Source: Otatea glauca (Eukaryota > Streptophyta > Magnoliopsida > Poales > Poaceae). Taken from it: 64,000 nucleotides of DNA. Made by a program: the position numbers and the translations under genes. Below are positions 46,719-59,185 of this stretch, in pieces. The stretch spans positions 1-64,000 of the forward strand of contig JAYEVK010000343.1 of the NCBI GenBank assembly GCA_036346275.1, in the 5' to 3' direction. The stretch's first letter is position 1; every line of letters starts with the position of its first letter. The notes under the pieces are model-generated. The model saw only the letters and a list, made by a program, of their open reading frames with translations, had not been told where the DNA came from and made no database searches.

Positions 46719-49700
46719 ATGGCAATGGACAAGTATTCCACAAAGCCTCCTTTTTTCTCTGGAGTTGATTTTCCTTTTTGGAAGTCGCAGATGGAGTCAT
46801 ACATCACTGCTTTGGGCTTCCTGATATAGAAGAAAGTGAAACTCCCGTACGAGGTTCTTGCCAATTAAAACGCCACGACTAGCAATATGGCTGACGTTGA
46901 GGCAAACGCTAAGGCAAGGAACACACTCATACAGGGTCTTAGCCGCAGTGAGTATGATAGGATTTCTCACATCCGTTCTGCTCACCAGATTTGGGTGACT
47001 TTCGATGGTTATCATGAGGGCACTACCCAAATCAAGATGGTAAGACATGATCAATTCAAGCGTGATTACAACAAGTTTGAACAACACGCTGGTGAGAGTC
47101 TTCACAAGTGCTTTGGTCGATTTACAAATATTTTGAGTGACCTCTGAGTAGTCGCATGCATATACCCTGACTTGGATAATGCTTGACACTTCTTGACCGC
47201 ACTCGATCTTCCAGTCTAGGAGATGAAGGTGACCACCATCAAGAACACCATCGACTTATCGACTCTGACTCTTGACGGGCTTTATTCCCGTCTTAAGACT
47301 CATGAGATTGATGTCGTCTCTCGCAAGACGAAATCTCAATCGATGATGTTGGTCACCAATCCCACTTGATCTACTTCAGATTCTTTTGCTGGTTTTCCCT
47401 CTCCGCCCTTTGTGAGCTAAGCGATGACCAACTAAATTTTTTCCGAAAATGAGCTTCCTCTTTTAGCTTGCAAATTCTCTCATGCATACAATAGGGTGAG
47501 GGAGAGGAAGAGAGGTGGTATGATCATCTGCTTCGAGTGTGGTGGCCCCAATCACATTCGAGCGAATTGCCCCAAGCTGGAGAAGGGCAAGATCAACTCT
47601 GGTAGTTCGGCAAAGAACGACTACATCGACAAGAACAACAACAAGAAGCCTCCAGCTCGTGACCTGACGCGTGAGAAGAAGTACCGTAACTTCTCATGTT
47701 ATCAGCCTCTCCGACATGGAGACCTCGAGCGACGAGGGCGAAGATGATCCGCAAGAGAAGAAAGGCGGCAATGGCTTCACCGGGATGTGCTTCATGGCGG
47801 ACGCCAACGGCATCAGCAACTCGGATGAGGTACTCTCCTATGACCAGCTCAATGAAGCTTTCTGCAAATTAGGAAAATTTAATGCTAGAGTTATAGCTAG
47901 GTGTATGGAGCTAGAGAAGGAAGTAGGTACCTTGAGTCGAGAGTTAGCTTCTTTTAGATCTTCTCCCTCCCGAGTCACTGATGACTGTATTCTTTGTGAT
48001 GCTTTACTTGTGGAGCTTGCGAACCTAAGGACTATGCATGATAGTGTGGTTTCTGAGCTTGAGAGTCTTAGGTCGAAGAATGCTAGCACTACTTATTGAT
48101 GCTATTCCTATCGATGCTAGTTTTCTTCATGCTGACACTAGTGCATCATGTAAACATTGTCCTAAATTGCTTGCTAAAATTGATGCCATGAGCACTCACC
48201 TTAGGAAGCTATCTACTAGAAACAATGAACTTGGATTGCATGCTTCTATGGACTCAGACAGCTCATGTGAGTGCTGAAGGCAACTAAAATTTGACAATGA
48301 ATACTTAAATGTCAAGTGTGCTGAACTTGCTAAGGGCTTACTAGTTAAGTCACAAGAAAGTTGCTTGCGATATGCTGAGATTGAGGGGGGCTTGGATAAA
48401 ATCCAAGTCGAACTTAGGAAGAAGTTTGAGGCTTAGATTGAGGCAGCCATGCTGAGGGTGAAAAATACATGTGCTGGGGAGTGTGAGTATCTCATGAGCA
48501 CTCTCGAGAAGTTTGTTGGAGGCAAAAAGAAGCTCAATCTCATTCTAGACTAATCCAAGATTAGCCGATTTAATCAAGGTCTAGGATTTGACTACTTGGA
48601 GCACGCTAAGGCGCATCCTCCCACCATTGTGCGTGGCTCCAAGAGTGGTGAGATCGTGGTAGCTCCCAAGTGAGTACCACTGTGTTTAGGTCTACTGGGG
48701 TTGTCTATGGGATCTCTGACAAGAAGGCTGCTCCTCTTGCTGCTTCTGCCTCTAGCAAGGCGAAGTATACATGCACCTTCTGTCAGAAGGATGGTCACCT
48801 AGTAGATTTTTGTTTAAGGCACGCCAAGATCACAAGGCGTGAGCGTGTTGCTGCTCTTAGGGGTATTCAGGGTCATCCCCAGACTCTGGATGCTTCTAAG
48901 GCACGCACTGCTTCTAGATAGGTTAGAGAGTCGCCTATTTTTGGGCAGCGTCCAGGACTCGGTTTTCAGGCTGTTCAGCTAGTCCTGGAGTTGTTCGTGG
49001 TTAGTCTATTCGTCGTCCTCTTGATATTTCTCGTTTTTCCCATCGAGGTAGATATCAGCGGCGTAAGGTGTTTTCTGGTAGGAGATTTAGCAGCATTACT
49101 TGGACGGTCTGGTCTTTGCTCCACAGCAGGCCAACCCAGTTTCGACTCCTAGATCTTCTATTAGGATTGCTACTGATCTTGTGAGAGTTGAGCGTCAGAG
49201 AGACACTCCAGTCTAGTCTTCTTCTTCTGTGACTGATGCTCTGAGGTGTCATATGGTTCAGTATTGGGTTCCCAGGTCCTCTGTTTATCCCAGTATTGAG
49301 TCATCTCTTTCTCTTTTGGCTTGATTAGGATCGTCAGATGGGGAAGGAAGAGGTTTGGATTGTGGACTCCGGTTGTTCTCGTCATATGACCGAAGATTCT
49401 CGTTGGTCCTCTTCCCTAGTCCGAGCCCCCGATGATGAGTTAATCACTTTTGGGGATGCTTCATCAGGTAGAGTCATTGCTAATGGTACCGTCTGCATTA
49501 GTAACAATTTCATTCTTAAGGACGTTGCCTTAGTGAGTAAGCTACAATATAACTTGCTTTCTATTTCTCAGCTTATCGATGACTTTTCGAGGTAAGCTTT
49601 AAGACTAGCGCCTATAGAATCCTTGATTCATCAGGGGAGTTAGTTTACAGGATTTTTCTAGATTTTGGCGTCTTTCATGCTGATTTTTCTGTTTCTTCTG

Positions 49701-52240
49701 GAGACTCTCTTCGGTGTTTGATTGCTTCTGGGTCCCGTAATCTCTCCTTCTAGCATAAGAGACTTGGTCACATCGACTTCAACCATTTGACTCAAGTTAG
49801 CAATCATTATCTCATTCGTGGTTTGCCTAAACTAAAGATGGTCAAAGACTTAGTTTGCTCTCTTTGCCAACATAGCAAGATGATTTCTGCTTCTCATCCT
49901 CCAATCACTGTTGTGATGTATGATGCACTTAGACAGCTTTTACATATGTACACTATTCGTCCAGCTCGAGTGCAGTCATCGGGTGGGAAGTAGTATGTCC
50001 TTATCATTGTCGATGATTTTTTGAGGTATTCTTGCTTGTTTTTCACGGTCTCGAAGGATGAATCTTTTACTCATTTCAGGGGTTTGGTTAGTAGGTTGTC
50101 TATCGAGCTCCCAAGTACCTTACTAGCTATACGCAGTGACAATGGCATGGAATTCAAGAACTCCTGCTTTTAGAGTTTCTATGTGGAGTCTAATTTAGAG
50201 CATCAGTTCTCCTCTCCCTACGTCACTCAGCAAAATGGCGTAGTGGAAAGGAAGAATAGGACCTTGTTAGAGATGGCCAGGACAATGCTAAACGAGTACA
50301 ACAAGCACTCTTAGGTAGTTTTGAGCTGAGGTTACAACTACTGTTTGCCATGTTTCTAATCGAGTATTCTTGAGAGCACATTTGCACCGCACTTCTTACG
50401 AGTAGGTATGGGTGAAAGCCCAATCTTTCTCATTTTCGTGTGTTTGGTTGCAAGTGTTTCATTTTGAAATCTGGTAACCTGGATAAGTTTGAGTTTCGTT
50501 CTTCTGATGGTATCTTTCGGGTTATTCGACTGCTACTCGCAGCTATATGGTCTGGAGTTGCGATACGCATAGGATCGTAGAAACCTGCGAAGTGACCTTT
50601 GATGAGGTTAGCCCAGGAGCTAGAACTGACATTTTAGTTTCTTCTTCCCTCTCCGAGACCATCTTTGTAGAGGATGAGGATGATGGAGATGATGGTGTTC
50701 CACCTAATCCAGTCCCCTCTACACCTGAGGTGCCTCCTGTTTCCATTTTTGTACCTCAGGGAGACCAACCCTTGCCTTCTGACTTTCATGCAGCTAGTGG
50801 CTCTGATCCTACCTCTTTTGTGCATGAGGTAGAGGCCACTTCTACTTCTGGACCTCCCCGCCATATTCAAAGGCATCATCCACTTGATCAAATCATTGGT
50901 GATCTGTTTGAGCGGGTCACTCACTCAAAATCAGGTTTGTCCAGTTTCTACCTTCAGTCAGCCTTTGTTGCCTCCTTTGAGCCGAAGGATGTTTCTCATG
51001 CATTATCCGATGAATCATGGATTAATGCTATGCATGAGGAACTCGAAAACTTCGAGAGGAATAAGGTATGGCACCTTGTCGAGCCCCCATCTTGTCATAA
51101 TGTCATTGGGACTAAGTGGGTGTTCAAGAACAAGCAGAGTGAGGATGGGGTTGTCATTAGAAACAAGGTTAGGCTAGTTGCAGAGGGCTTTTCTCAAGTC
51201 GAGGGTCTTGACTTCGAGGAAACCTTTGCCTCTTTAGCTAGACTAGAAGCTATTAAGATCCTGCTTGCATTTTCTGCATCTAAGGGCTTCAAGCTTTATA
51301 AAATGGATGTCAAGAGTGCATTCCTCGCTAGGTATATTGAGGAAGAGGTGTATGTTAGGGAGCCTCCAGGATTCGAGAACCCCAAATACCCAAACCATGT
51401 CTTCAAGCTTTCTAAAGCTTTTTACGGACTTAAGAAGGCACCTAGAGCTTCGTATGAAAAGCTTAAGTCCTATCTTCTCTGCCATGGTTTCAAAATGGGT
51501 ATTGTAGACAAGACACTGTTCATCAGACACCAATATTTTCATTTTTTCATCGTCCGATTTATGTGGACGATATTATCTTTGGTGGCTCTTCGCATTCTCT
51601 TATGTCTCAGTTTTCTAAAGTGATGAGCACAGAGTTTGAAATGAGTATGATGGGCGAGTTGAGCTACTTCCACGGTTTCCAAATCAAGCAGACTCGGGAA
51701 GGCACCTTCTTGCATCAAGGCAAGTACACTCGAGACCTCCTGAGGCGCTTCGACCTGTTTGACGGAAAGCCAGTGATGACTCCTATGGCCACCTCTACTG
51801 TCCTCAAGCCTGATGAGGATGGTTATCCTGCTGATCAAAAGGAGTTTCGAAGCATGATCGGCTCCCTCCTGTACCTCACTGCTTCGAGGCGAGACATACA
51901 TTTTATTGTGTTTGTGTGCTCGATTTCAGGTTTCTCCTTGTGCCTCTCACCGCCAGGCGGTGAAGCGCATCTTTAGATACCTTCGAGCTACCATTGACTA
52001 TGGTATTTGGTACTCTTCTTCTTGTCTATCCCTTCGACCCTTTTCCGATACAGACTTTGCTGCCTGTAGGATAGATAGGAAAAGCACTTTTGGCACTTGC
52101 CAATTCATTGGCACTTCTCTTGTTTCTTGGTCATGTAGGTAGCAGTCCGGAGTTGCACAGTCCACTGCTGAGGCCAAATATGTTACTGTAGCCAGTTGTT
52201 GTAGTCATATTCTCTAGATGAGATCGACCTTGTGAGACTT
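46719..52240 (+). pseudogene. Ty1-copia gag-pol polyprotein, many stops
   Basis: Order seen: gag start ATG 46719; gag helical part 46887-47147; CCHC knuckle ICFECGGPNHIRANC (47526-47570); coiled-coil gag tail 47700-48100; second knuckle CTFCQKDGHLVDFC (48772-48813); protease with VWIVDSGCSRHM (49350-49390); pre-integrase finger around 49750-49890 (HKRLGH and CSLCQH); integrase core from 49995 (IVDDF; SDNGMEF); reverse transcriptase 51000-51900 with WVFKNK, YKMDVKSAFL and YVDDIIFGG (51559, in a shifted frame); RNase H around 52040-52200 (FSDTDFAACRIDRKS). Stops and frame changes occur in every domain, so this copy cannot be autonomous. Confidence 0.85.
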
Positions 52241-52299
52241 TGGGTTAGAGATAGAGAGTGTGTTACTTTTGTGATCGAATATGGCTTGAGTTAATTGAT

Positions 52300-54027
52300 T
52301 GTATTCGAGCTTTTAGTGCTCAAGGTTGAGTTTGATCTGAGTCTGTCCTAGTCGAAAACTAGTGGTCGGACCTCAAGTGGTCTAGACTTTGGCTGATCGA
52401 AGACCAGTGATCGGACCTCGAGTGGTCTAGACTTTGGCTGGTCGAAGACCAGTGGTTGAGTGACTTGAGTAGAGTGAGAATCGAGAAGTATCGAGTAGGG
52501 ATGATGCTAGGTCGAGCGGCGGGTTAGTTCGATTTCTACCAAGTTCAGGTTTTGTCGAATAATGCCTTGTCAGCTTGTGGTCGAATGACTCGAGTAGAGT
52601 GAGAATCGAGAAGTATCGAGTAGGGATGCTGCTAGGTCGAGCGACGGGTTAGTTCGATTACTGCCAAGTTCTCGTTTAGTCGAGTAATGCCCCATTAGCT
52701 TGTGGTCGAATGACTCGAGTAGACCGAGAATCGGTAAGTATCGAGTAGGATTACTCGATGCTCGATATCGACTCATCGACTCGATTTTAAGCAAAGTACG
52801 CAATGCTATGTGATGTGTTTCCTTATTTTTTATGGTTGTAAGACGACGGTGCTAGATCAGGGTGAGGCGAAGTATGACCGGGACTAGGCGAGGTGCGTAG
52901 GAGGTCCAGACGGTTGAGGATCGTCAAAAGATGATCGAAGACGGAACTGCTGTGAACCAGAAGACAAGGAATGGATGAGATGCTAACTAGGAGCTACTCG
53001 GATCAAGGAGGACCGTCGGATCGTGGTCTAGGTGACAGAGTAGCGGGTCTAGTAAGCATGCCTTGAAAATCCAGTGTGCTTGTTTGGTTTCGGGTTAGCC
53101 GAAGTAAGGCAGTGTGTGGGTGTCATCCTAACCCTTGATGATGGTCCTTAGGGTAGAAGGAATTCATCCAAGGGTTGAGGGTGACTCAAAGGTAGTATAA
53201 ATAAAGGGGAATGGGTGGCCTTCCTCCTCTTGAAGGTTTTACAGGTTTTGACTCCTTTGAGCTTTTTGCCCACTTTGTTGTGAGGCTTTGTAAACCTTCC
53301 TTCCAGAAATACAGAACACTTTCTATCATGCTTGAATTTACATTACGCACTAAATTCAGCAACTTACTTTTAAGCATTTAAATTCCGCACTTACATTCTT
53401 GGAATCTACTTATACGCAATTTGGATTTGCCTCCCCTCCTTCTACTTTCTATTGCCTCTTATTTCAAGGATCGCTGCGCTTTTATTGCAAGAAATCGATC
53501 TTGTGTTCTTGAGTGATTCATTCTTGTAGATCGTGTTTATGGAGGTTTTGACTTGAGTTCTTTCTTGTTATGACAAGTGGGAAGTTGTCTAAGATCATCT
53601 TGATTATCAAGACCCCATGAGCAAGTCCAAGATCAAGTTATTATGTTTTGTTTGGACGTGGTGTGTTTTCATTCCCAAGCAAAAAGGTCAGAACTTTGAC
53701 GCCAATCTTTGTGATTGATGGTTCGAATAAATTCCTGATATCCTTAAGATCACATCTACCAAGTTTCATAAGTTTTTGTCTAGCCGATCAAAAGATTCCT
53801 CAAGGTTTGCTTTTGAGTCGTGCTGTTTTCAGACTCTGTTCTTACTGCTGTTCTTGAGTTCGGTGCTACCGGTCTCCCTGCGGTAACACCGCCCATACAG
53901 AGCAGTTACTCCTTTCCATTTGCTCCTTTTGATTGATTTGTTTGTGGGCTTGGTTGAATCATTTTTGAGTGGGGAAATTTCAGATTTGGGATCATTCACC
54001 CCCTCTGATCGCCATTTCGGTCCTCTA
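52300..54027 (+). repeat. 3' LTR of the Ty1-copia element
   Basis: Starts TGTATTCGAGCTTTTAGTGC and ends GGTCCTCTA. It contains the same units of about 122 bp (around 52440-52790), two copies of the 58-bp GTGGTCGGACCT unit where the 5' LTR has one, a TATA box at 53195, and about 275 bases (53556-53830) missing from the 5' LTR. Confidence 0.75.
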
Positions 54028-55130
54028 GGAGGAATGTGAAGTAGGCAATTGGCTCGGCTGGGGCCAAAATTTTCTACACTACTGGTATCGTGTGGAGGAA
54101 AGCAGGCAATCCTTACTTCGTTAGCACCATCAGGGAAACTCAAAAATAGGGTAAGTGAGATTTCAAATTTTCGTCTAGTTGTACATCCAATAATAGCTCA
54201 AATGGTCATCCAATATTTCATTTGCAGGTGAGGGTGTCCCGTCTCCCAGTGGAAGAAACATAGATGGCAAATATTTAGACGCCAACGAAGAGGATATACA
54301 GGAAAAGATGAAGAAGTTCAAGATGGAATGGCCTACGTATGGCATAACAATCATGTGGGATTTTTGGATTGGACTATCACGCATGAGCATTATCAACTTC
54401 ATGATATACTACAACGGCACCATGTTCTTCCACAAGTACGTTGATGTGATGGGCAAAAGTTAGGATTCCTCGTACTTATGCAAAGTACTTGCTCTCATTG
54501 CTCCTCTTCTGAAATCTATGTGAAGTACGCATGAAGTAATGGAGGTTTTCATTTTGTTTGTTGACGCAGGAAATTGCCTTAGTGGTCGATGATATGGGTG
54601 CGCAGAATGTTATACAGCTTGTCACGGATAATGGTGCCAACTACAAGAAGGCGTGCAAGCTCATCGCACAGGAGCATCACAACATCGTGTGGCACACACG
54701 ATTAATTTGATGCTGAAGTAGATTGAAGAGTTTCCTGACCATGCTGCTATCATTGAGAGTGCTAGGAAAATCTTTTCATGGCTGTACAGCCATTCCAAGC
54801 TTCACACCATGATGAAGAAGCATATTGGGGGCGAGTTGGTCAAGTGGAATGCTACTCGCTATGGAACAAACTACATATTTTTGGATTGTCTCCTTTATCT
54901 TAAGGACAAGTTATTGCAATGGATGGCCTCAAAGGAATTTGTATCATCGTGCTTTATTAATACTTCAGAGGGGAGGTATGTGTACTCGTGCCTCTCGAGC
55001 TTGGACTAGTGGAACAACCTTCGTTCAGTTGTTAAATCTATGACATCTATGATTGAGATTTTCCTAGCACCCTCAATGATAAAGGCCGATCTTTTCCTAT
55101 ATATCCGCTTCGTTGGCATCTATGTCTCTC
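54028..55130 (+). pseudogene. hAT II transposase core (DUF659), broken
   Basis: Reads after the copia 3' LTR. An exon with KKFKMEWPTYGITIMWDFW (54310-54365), then IQLVTDNGANYKKACKLI (54615-54668, the conserved DN..N...A of DUF659), then IEEFPDHAAIIESARKIFSW, LVKWNATRYGTNYIFLDCLL and LYLKDKLLQWMASKEF (54725-54940). Several stops. The exon junction at 54176-54228 looks like an intron (GT...TTTGCAG). The dimerisation domain is not present before the inverted arm starts. Confidence 0.75.
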
Positions 55131-56149
55131 ACATTGGGAGACGGGACACCCTCACCTGCAAATGAAATATAGGATGACCATGTGAGCTATTATTGGATAT
55201 ACAACTAAACGAAAATTTGAAAGCTCACTTACCCTATTTTTGAGTTTCCCTGAAGGTGCTAATGAAGTAGGGATTATCTGCTTTCCTCCCGCGATACCAG
55301 CGGTGTAGAAAATTTTGGCCCAGGCCGAGCCAATCGCCTACTTCGCATTCCTCCCCTTCTGTATCCATGTCCTAGTGTCAATCCTTGTTTACACAAGGCC
55401 ACGGGCTATACCAAGGTTGTAATCCCCACGGGCGGTTTTTCTATACGATGAACTTCAAAACATCCAAGGCAACATACCGTTGTCCCCTCCTCTAGCGCCT
55501 CTAGATGTGCCACTTCCACCGCTGTGCTCATACCTGCCACCTACCCGACGTATAAATTCTGCCTCCGACCTGGAGGCATCCATCGCATGTTGCAGTGGTC
55601 CTCCTCACCTACTCCACCCGTTTACTCAGAATATGCACTTCTTCTAGGCAAAGAATCGCCAGCTGCTGCTTCCTTTATGAGCCTCTCCTCCCTCACTCCC
55701 TTCTTCTTGTCCTTCGTCCTATCTAGGTCACGCTGAAAGTACTCGTGAATCTCCTTTGGAACTTGATTGCAATGGACGACATTCGTACCGCGCCCTGCTA
55801 AGTGGTGCTTCAATAGGGTTGCACCACCTCCTTTCATCTCTTGGTGATAGTACTTGCATTGAAAATTGATCCCCATCTTGCTGCCGTGCTCTTACACAAT
55901 GTCACCCTAGTCTGCCATCTACTAATCAAAATAACAAGAGGTCATCATGCATATAGTTTTGGATTCTTATCAATCTTATTCATATGTATATTCAAACTTC
56001 AGCTTACAAGTTACAATAAGAATTTTATACCATAATTCAAGTTTCCTTCATTAATAGAGGGTACATACAGAGAAAGAATTAACTAAAATTCTAAATTAAA
56101 TTCCTCATTTCCAATATTGAGAAAGAATTACCTAAAATTCTAAATTGTA
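55131..56149 (-). repeat. Right inverted arm of hAT II
   Basis: Read on the - strand this repeats, in order, the leader (56149-55930), the BED exon (55876-55622, with CKYYHQEMKGGGAT and LLKHHLAG, one Cys lost) and the following exon (to 55131). The left arm has the same order at 44505-45190 and 54028-54260. It stops exactly where the next hAT palindrome begins. Confidence 0.75.
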
Positions 56150-56549
56150 GTTTTGAACGCAAGAGAGACCGTGATTGAAATGGGACAGCGTGTCGATTCA
56201 TTTTCTCCACTCTCCAGATAGCGTCTGATGCACGTCAGTTCAATGGGACATAAAGACATAAAGCAGCTGCTCTTCACTTTTCATCCCGTGCAGGAGCGCG
56301 CACCTAATTTCAATTTGCAACACGCATTTCGATCCATGCACCGTAAAATCAGCCCAAAGGCTATTATTTGTTCAGTCCAAAGACATCTCACTCGGGCTTT
56401 GTCTTTTTGCTCAACACATTCTGCACATCTCCCTCATGCTTTCTTTTTTTGCTTTCCACCGCGAAATAAAATGTTTTGCAAGAGCAAGAGTAGGAGAGCA
56501 TGCCCTCGCTCTCCAAGTCCCCCAAGTCAGGATCAAGCGATCGATCCAC

Positions 56550-58663
56550 ACCAACTCTCCCCCAGGCTGGGAGACTACGGCATGGATGACAATCATCTGG
56601 ACGACACGCACGACATCGAGGATACCTCATACATTCCAGATGCACCGAGAGGGGATGCCGCTACACCGGTGTATTAGGGACGGGCGTCGATATCCACACC
56701 GAACACACAACCCAACAAATCGATGCAGCCAGAACAGGCATGCATATCCGGCAGTTGACGGGTGTGGTGCTGGCAACATATGGACAGAACCATGCAAATT
56801 GTGGACGAACGTGAGGTAGTGTATGCTATTTGCAAATACTGTCAAGCTAAATTATCTGCATGTGCATGTGGTGGAACAGGTCATCTGAAGAGACACACGA
56901 AGAATTGCTTGAGGAAGATATCGCCGGACGGAGGTCGCGCGAGGGCGTGTAGACTCAGCTCAACCTCAACACTGACGGTTCGGTAAGTACATGGGTATAT
57001 AACGCCGACGTAGCTAGAGTTGAAATTGCACGTTACATAGTTATGGAGGATCTTCCACTTTGAATTGGTGAGTGATCTAGTTTTGAGAGAATGGTGCAAC
57101 GTGGTTTTTGCCCACAATACCAACATGTTAGTAGAAGACAACTACACGTGGCATTTATAAAATGTTTACAAATAAACTAGAAATGTTGAAATAGACCTTC
57201 ATGACACTTAGTTTTTCCTTTTCATTAACATCAGATATATGGACTTCCTCCCATCAAAGAGCAGCCTATATTAGTTTTGTTGCGCATTACCTAGACGACG
57301 AGTAGATACTAAACAAAAGGGTCATAGGGTTTTGGCCAATCTCCGAGTCACACACCAGAGATGCTATCGCTACCCATATACTTGAGGTTATTAATGACTT
57401 TAAAATAGAAAGTAGAATTATTTCCATCACTCTTGACAATGCATCAACTAACACGACGGCTATGGAGTATCTCTCACCTTACTTGGAGACTTATGCTGGA
57501 GGATTAGTACTCCACCAAAGGTGCATATGCCACATTATTAATCTCATTGTGTAGGCAGGTTTGGTTGTAATGAAACCTAGTTTGGAGGGCACACGCAGTG
57601 CTATCGATTTTGTTACAAATTCGCCCGTAAGTTTTGCCCAGTTCTCAGAGTACTACAGAGCCAACAATAAGGAACCAAGAAGATTCAACCTTGATATGAA
57701 GGTTAGATGGAACTCAACGTATACTATACTGGAGTGGTGCAAAGGCTACGAGCATATTATCACCGTCTTCGTCAACTGCAATAATGGTAATCCCTTGGTT
57801 ACTTAAGTAGATTGGGAAATTGCTAATCATTTTCGTTATTTTTTAGAAATTTTTTACAATCCAACTAAACATTTATCGAGAGTGTACTACCCAACTTCTT
57901 GCTTAGTCATTGAGTGACTTTGGACTATTGCTTCTGCTTTTAAAGAAAATAGAGATAATTATATTTTATATCGCATTATAGAACCAATGGAGCAAAAAAT
58001 TTTAAAATATTTTCAAGCTATTCCACAACTGTACTGTTTGCTACTATTTTGGTCCATCGGAGAAAATTTTCTGACTTGCAGGGCGCCTTCAGGGGACTAT
58101 GTGAGGCTTTTGATCTTGATTACTCCAAGGCCTATACTCACGTTTATAACGAGTTTTTCAGAGTTTTCAACAAATATTACGAGAAGTTTGGCATCAGAAG
58201 TGAAGCGAGAAGATCTACCTCAACAACGCAACAAGCACGAGGCAGTTCGACCGCTTCAAGCATATGGAAGAAGTTGAAAGGCAAGTTGTCTAGTTCATCT
58301 TCCGAAACACCGAGCAAGTCATAATGGAATCCAAGGGTAGAGATCAACCACTACCTCGACACGCCTTTCGTGGAGACCGAGCTTGACATTGACGAGGAAA
58401 ATCAACTCAGTTTGCTCTTGTGGTGGAAGAATAACCAACGTATTTACCCTGTGCTTTCCCATTTCGCACAGGGCATACTTACGGTTCCAGTGTCCACTGC
58501 CTCGTCGGAATCCACTTTTAGTTTGGTGGGAAGGATACTTGAGCCGAGGAGGTTGTCTCTCAGACCTGAGATGGTTGAGGCAATTACATGCCTAAAAGAC
58601 TGGGAGCGTGCAGATGACAGGACACAACATCAGCCCAAGGATTCGGAGATGACGACGAGGTAA
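56550..58663 (+). pseudogene. hAT transposase of copy B, broken
   Basis: Order: N-terminal LGDYGMDDNHLDDTHDIEDT (56565-56625), BED finger 56818-56910 (CKYCQAKLSACACGGTGHLK, then HTKNC, all Cys and His present), core with SITLDNASTN near 57425, then VRWNSTYTILEWCKGYEHI (57700-57760), a DUF4413-like region 58049-58324 and the dimerisation domain 58370-58663 (LLWWKNNQRIYPVLSHFAQ; SSESTFS; EPRRLSLRPEMVEAI). Stops occur near 56676, 57300, 57555 and 57805. The C-terminal half is well preserved. Confidence 0.8.
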
Positions 58664-59185
58664 CCGACTTTGACAATCTCAACCTCTGGTAGTTACTGTA
58701 CTCTTTTCCTTACCGGGGGTACCCCACACTGGGGTGTAAGGTTTTAACGAGGCACTAACTCTGTACATGTTTAGGATTTAATAAAATCTACTTCTTTTTC
58801 CCCCAATATTTGTGTCCATTGCTAGCAATGTTGATATCCACACAGGATATTTCTTTCGCATGCTTTCTTTTGGTCCTTGCTTTGCGTGAACATGTAAGCA
58901 AAAAGTTGGCATGTAGTGTGTGGTGCCAAATTTTTCTTAAATGTGCATGCAATGCAAGGACCAAATGAAAGCATGCGAAAGAAACATCCAATGTGGATAT
59001 CAGTATTGCTAGCAATGGATACAAATATTGGGGAAAAAGAAGTAGATTTTATTAAATCTTGAACATGTACAGAGTTATTGCCTCGTTAAAAACCTTACAC
59101 CCCGGTGTGGGGTAACCCCAGTAAGGAAAGGAGTACGGTACGTATATATACAAAGACTACCCGAGGCTGAGATTGTCAAAGTCGG

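Larger units (their letters stand above)
45243..54027 (+). mobile_element. Ty1-copia retrotransposon with long LTRs, SIRE-like, broken
   Basis: LTRs at 45243-46662 and 52300-54027, primer-binding site (TTGCTATCAGAGC, initiator-Met-tRNA type) right after the 5' LTR, and the copia order gag, protease, integrase, reverse transcriptase, RNase H in between. Long LTRs, a long gag with coiled coil and two CCHC knuckles suggest the SIRE/Maximus branch (tentative). Many stops. Inserted in hAT II: hAT sequence resumes right after the 3' LTR. No 5-bp target duplication can be defined, perhaps because flanking bases were lost. Confidence 0.8.
43469..56149 (+). mobile_element. hAT transposon II (BED plus DUF659), inverted-duplicated and split by a Ty1-copia element
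   Basis: The left end CAGGGTTTGAAAAATGGTCG fits a hAT terminus. A BED-finger exon lies at 44719-45080 on the + strand; the Ty1-copia element occupies about 45243-54027; the DUF659 core follows at 54230-55100. From about 55130 to 56149 the first part of the element is repeated in reverse: the segment beginning with the leader at 44505, the BED exon and the sequence now at 54028-54260 is found again, inverted. No second terminus is seen. Confidence 0.65.
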
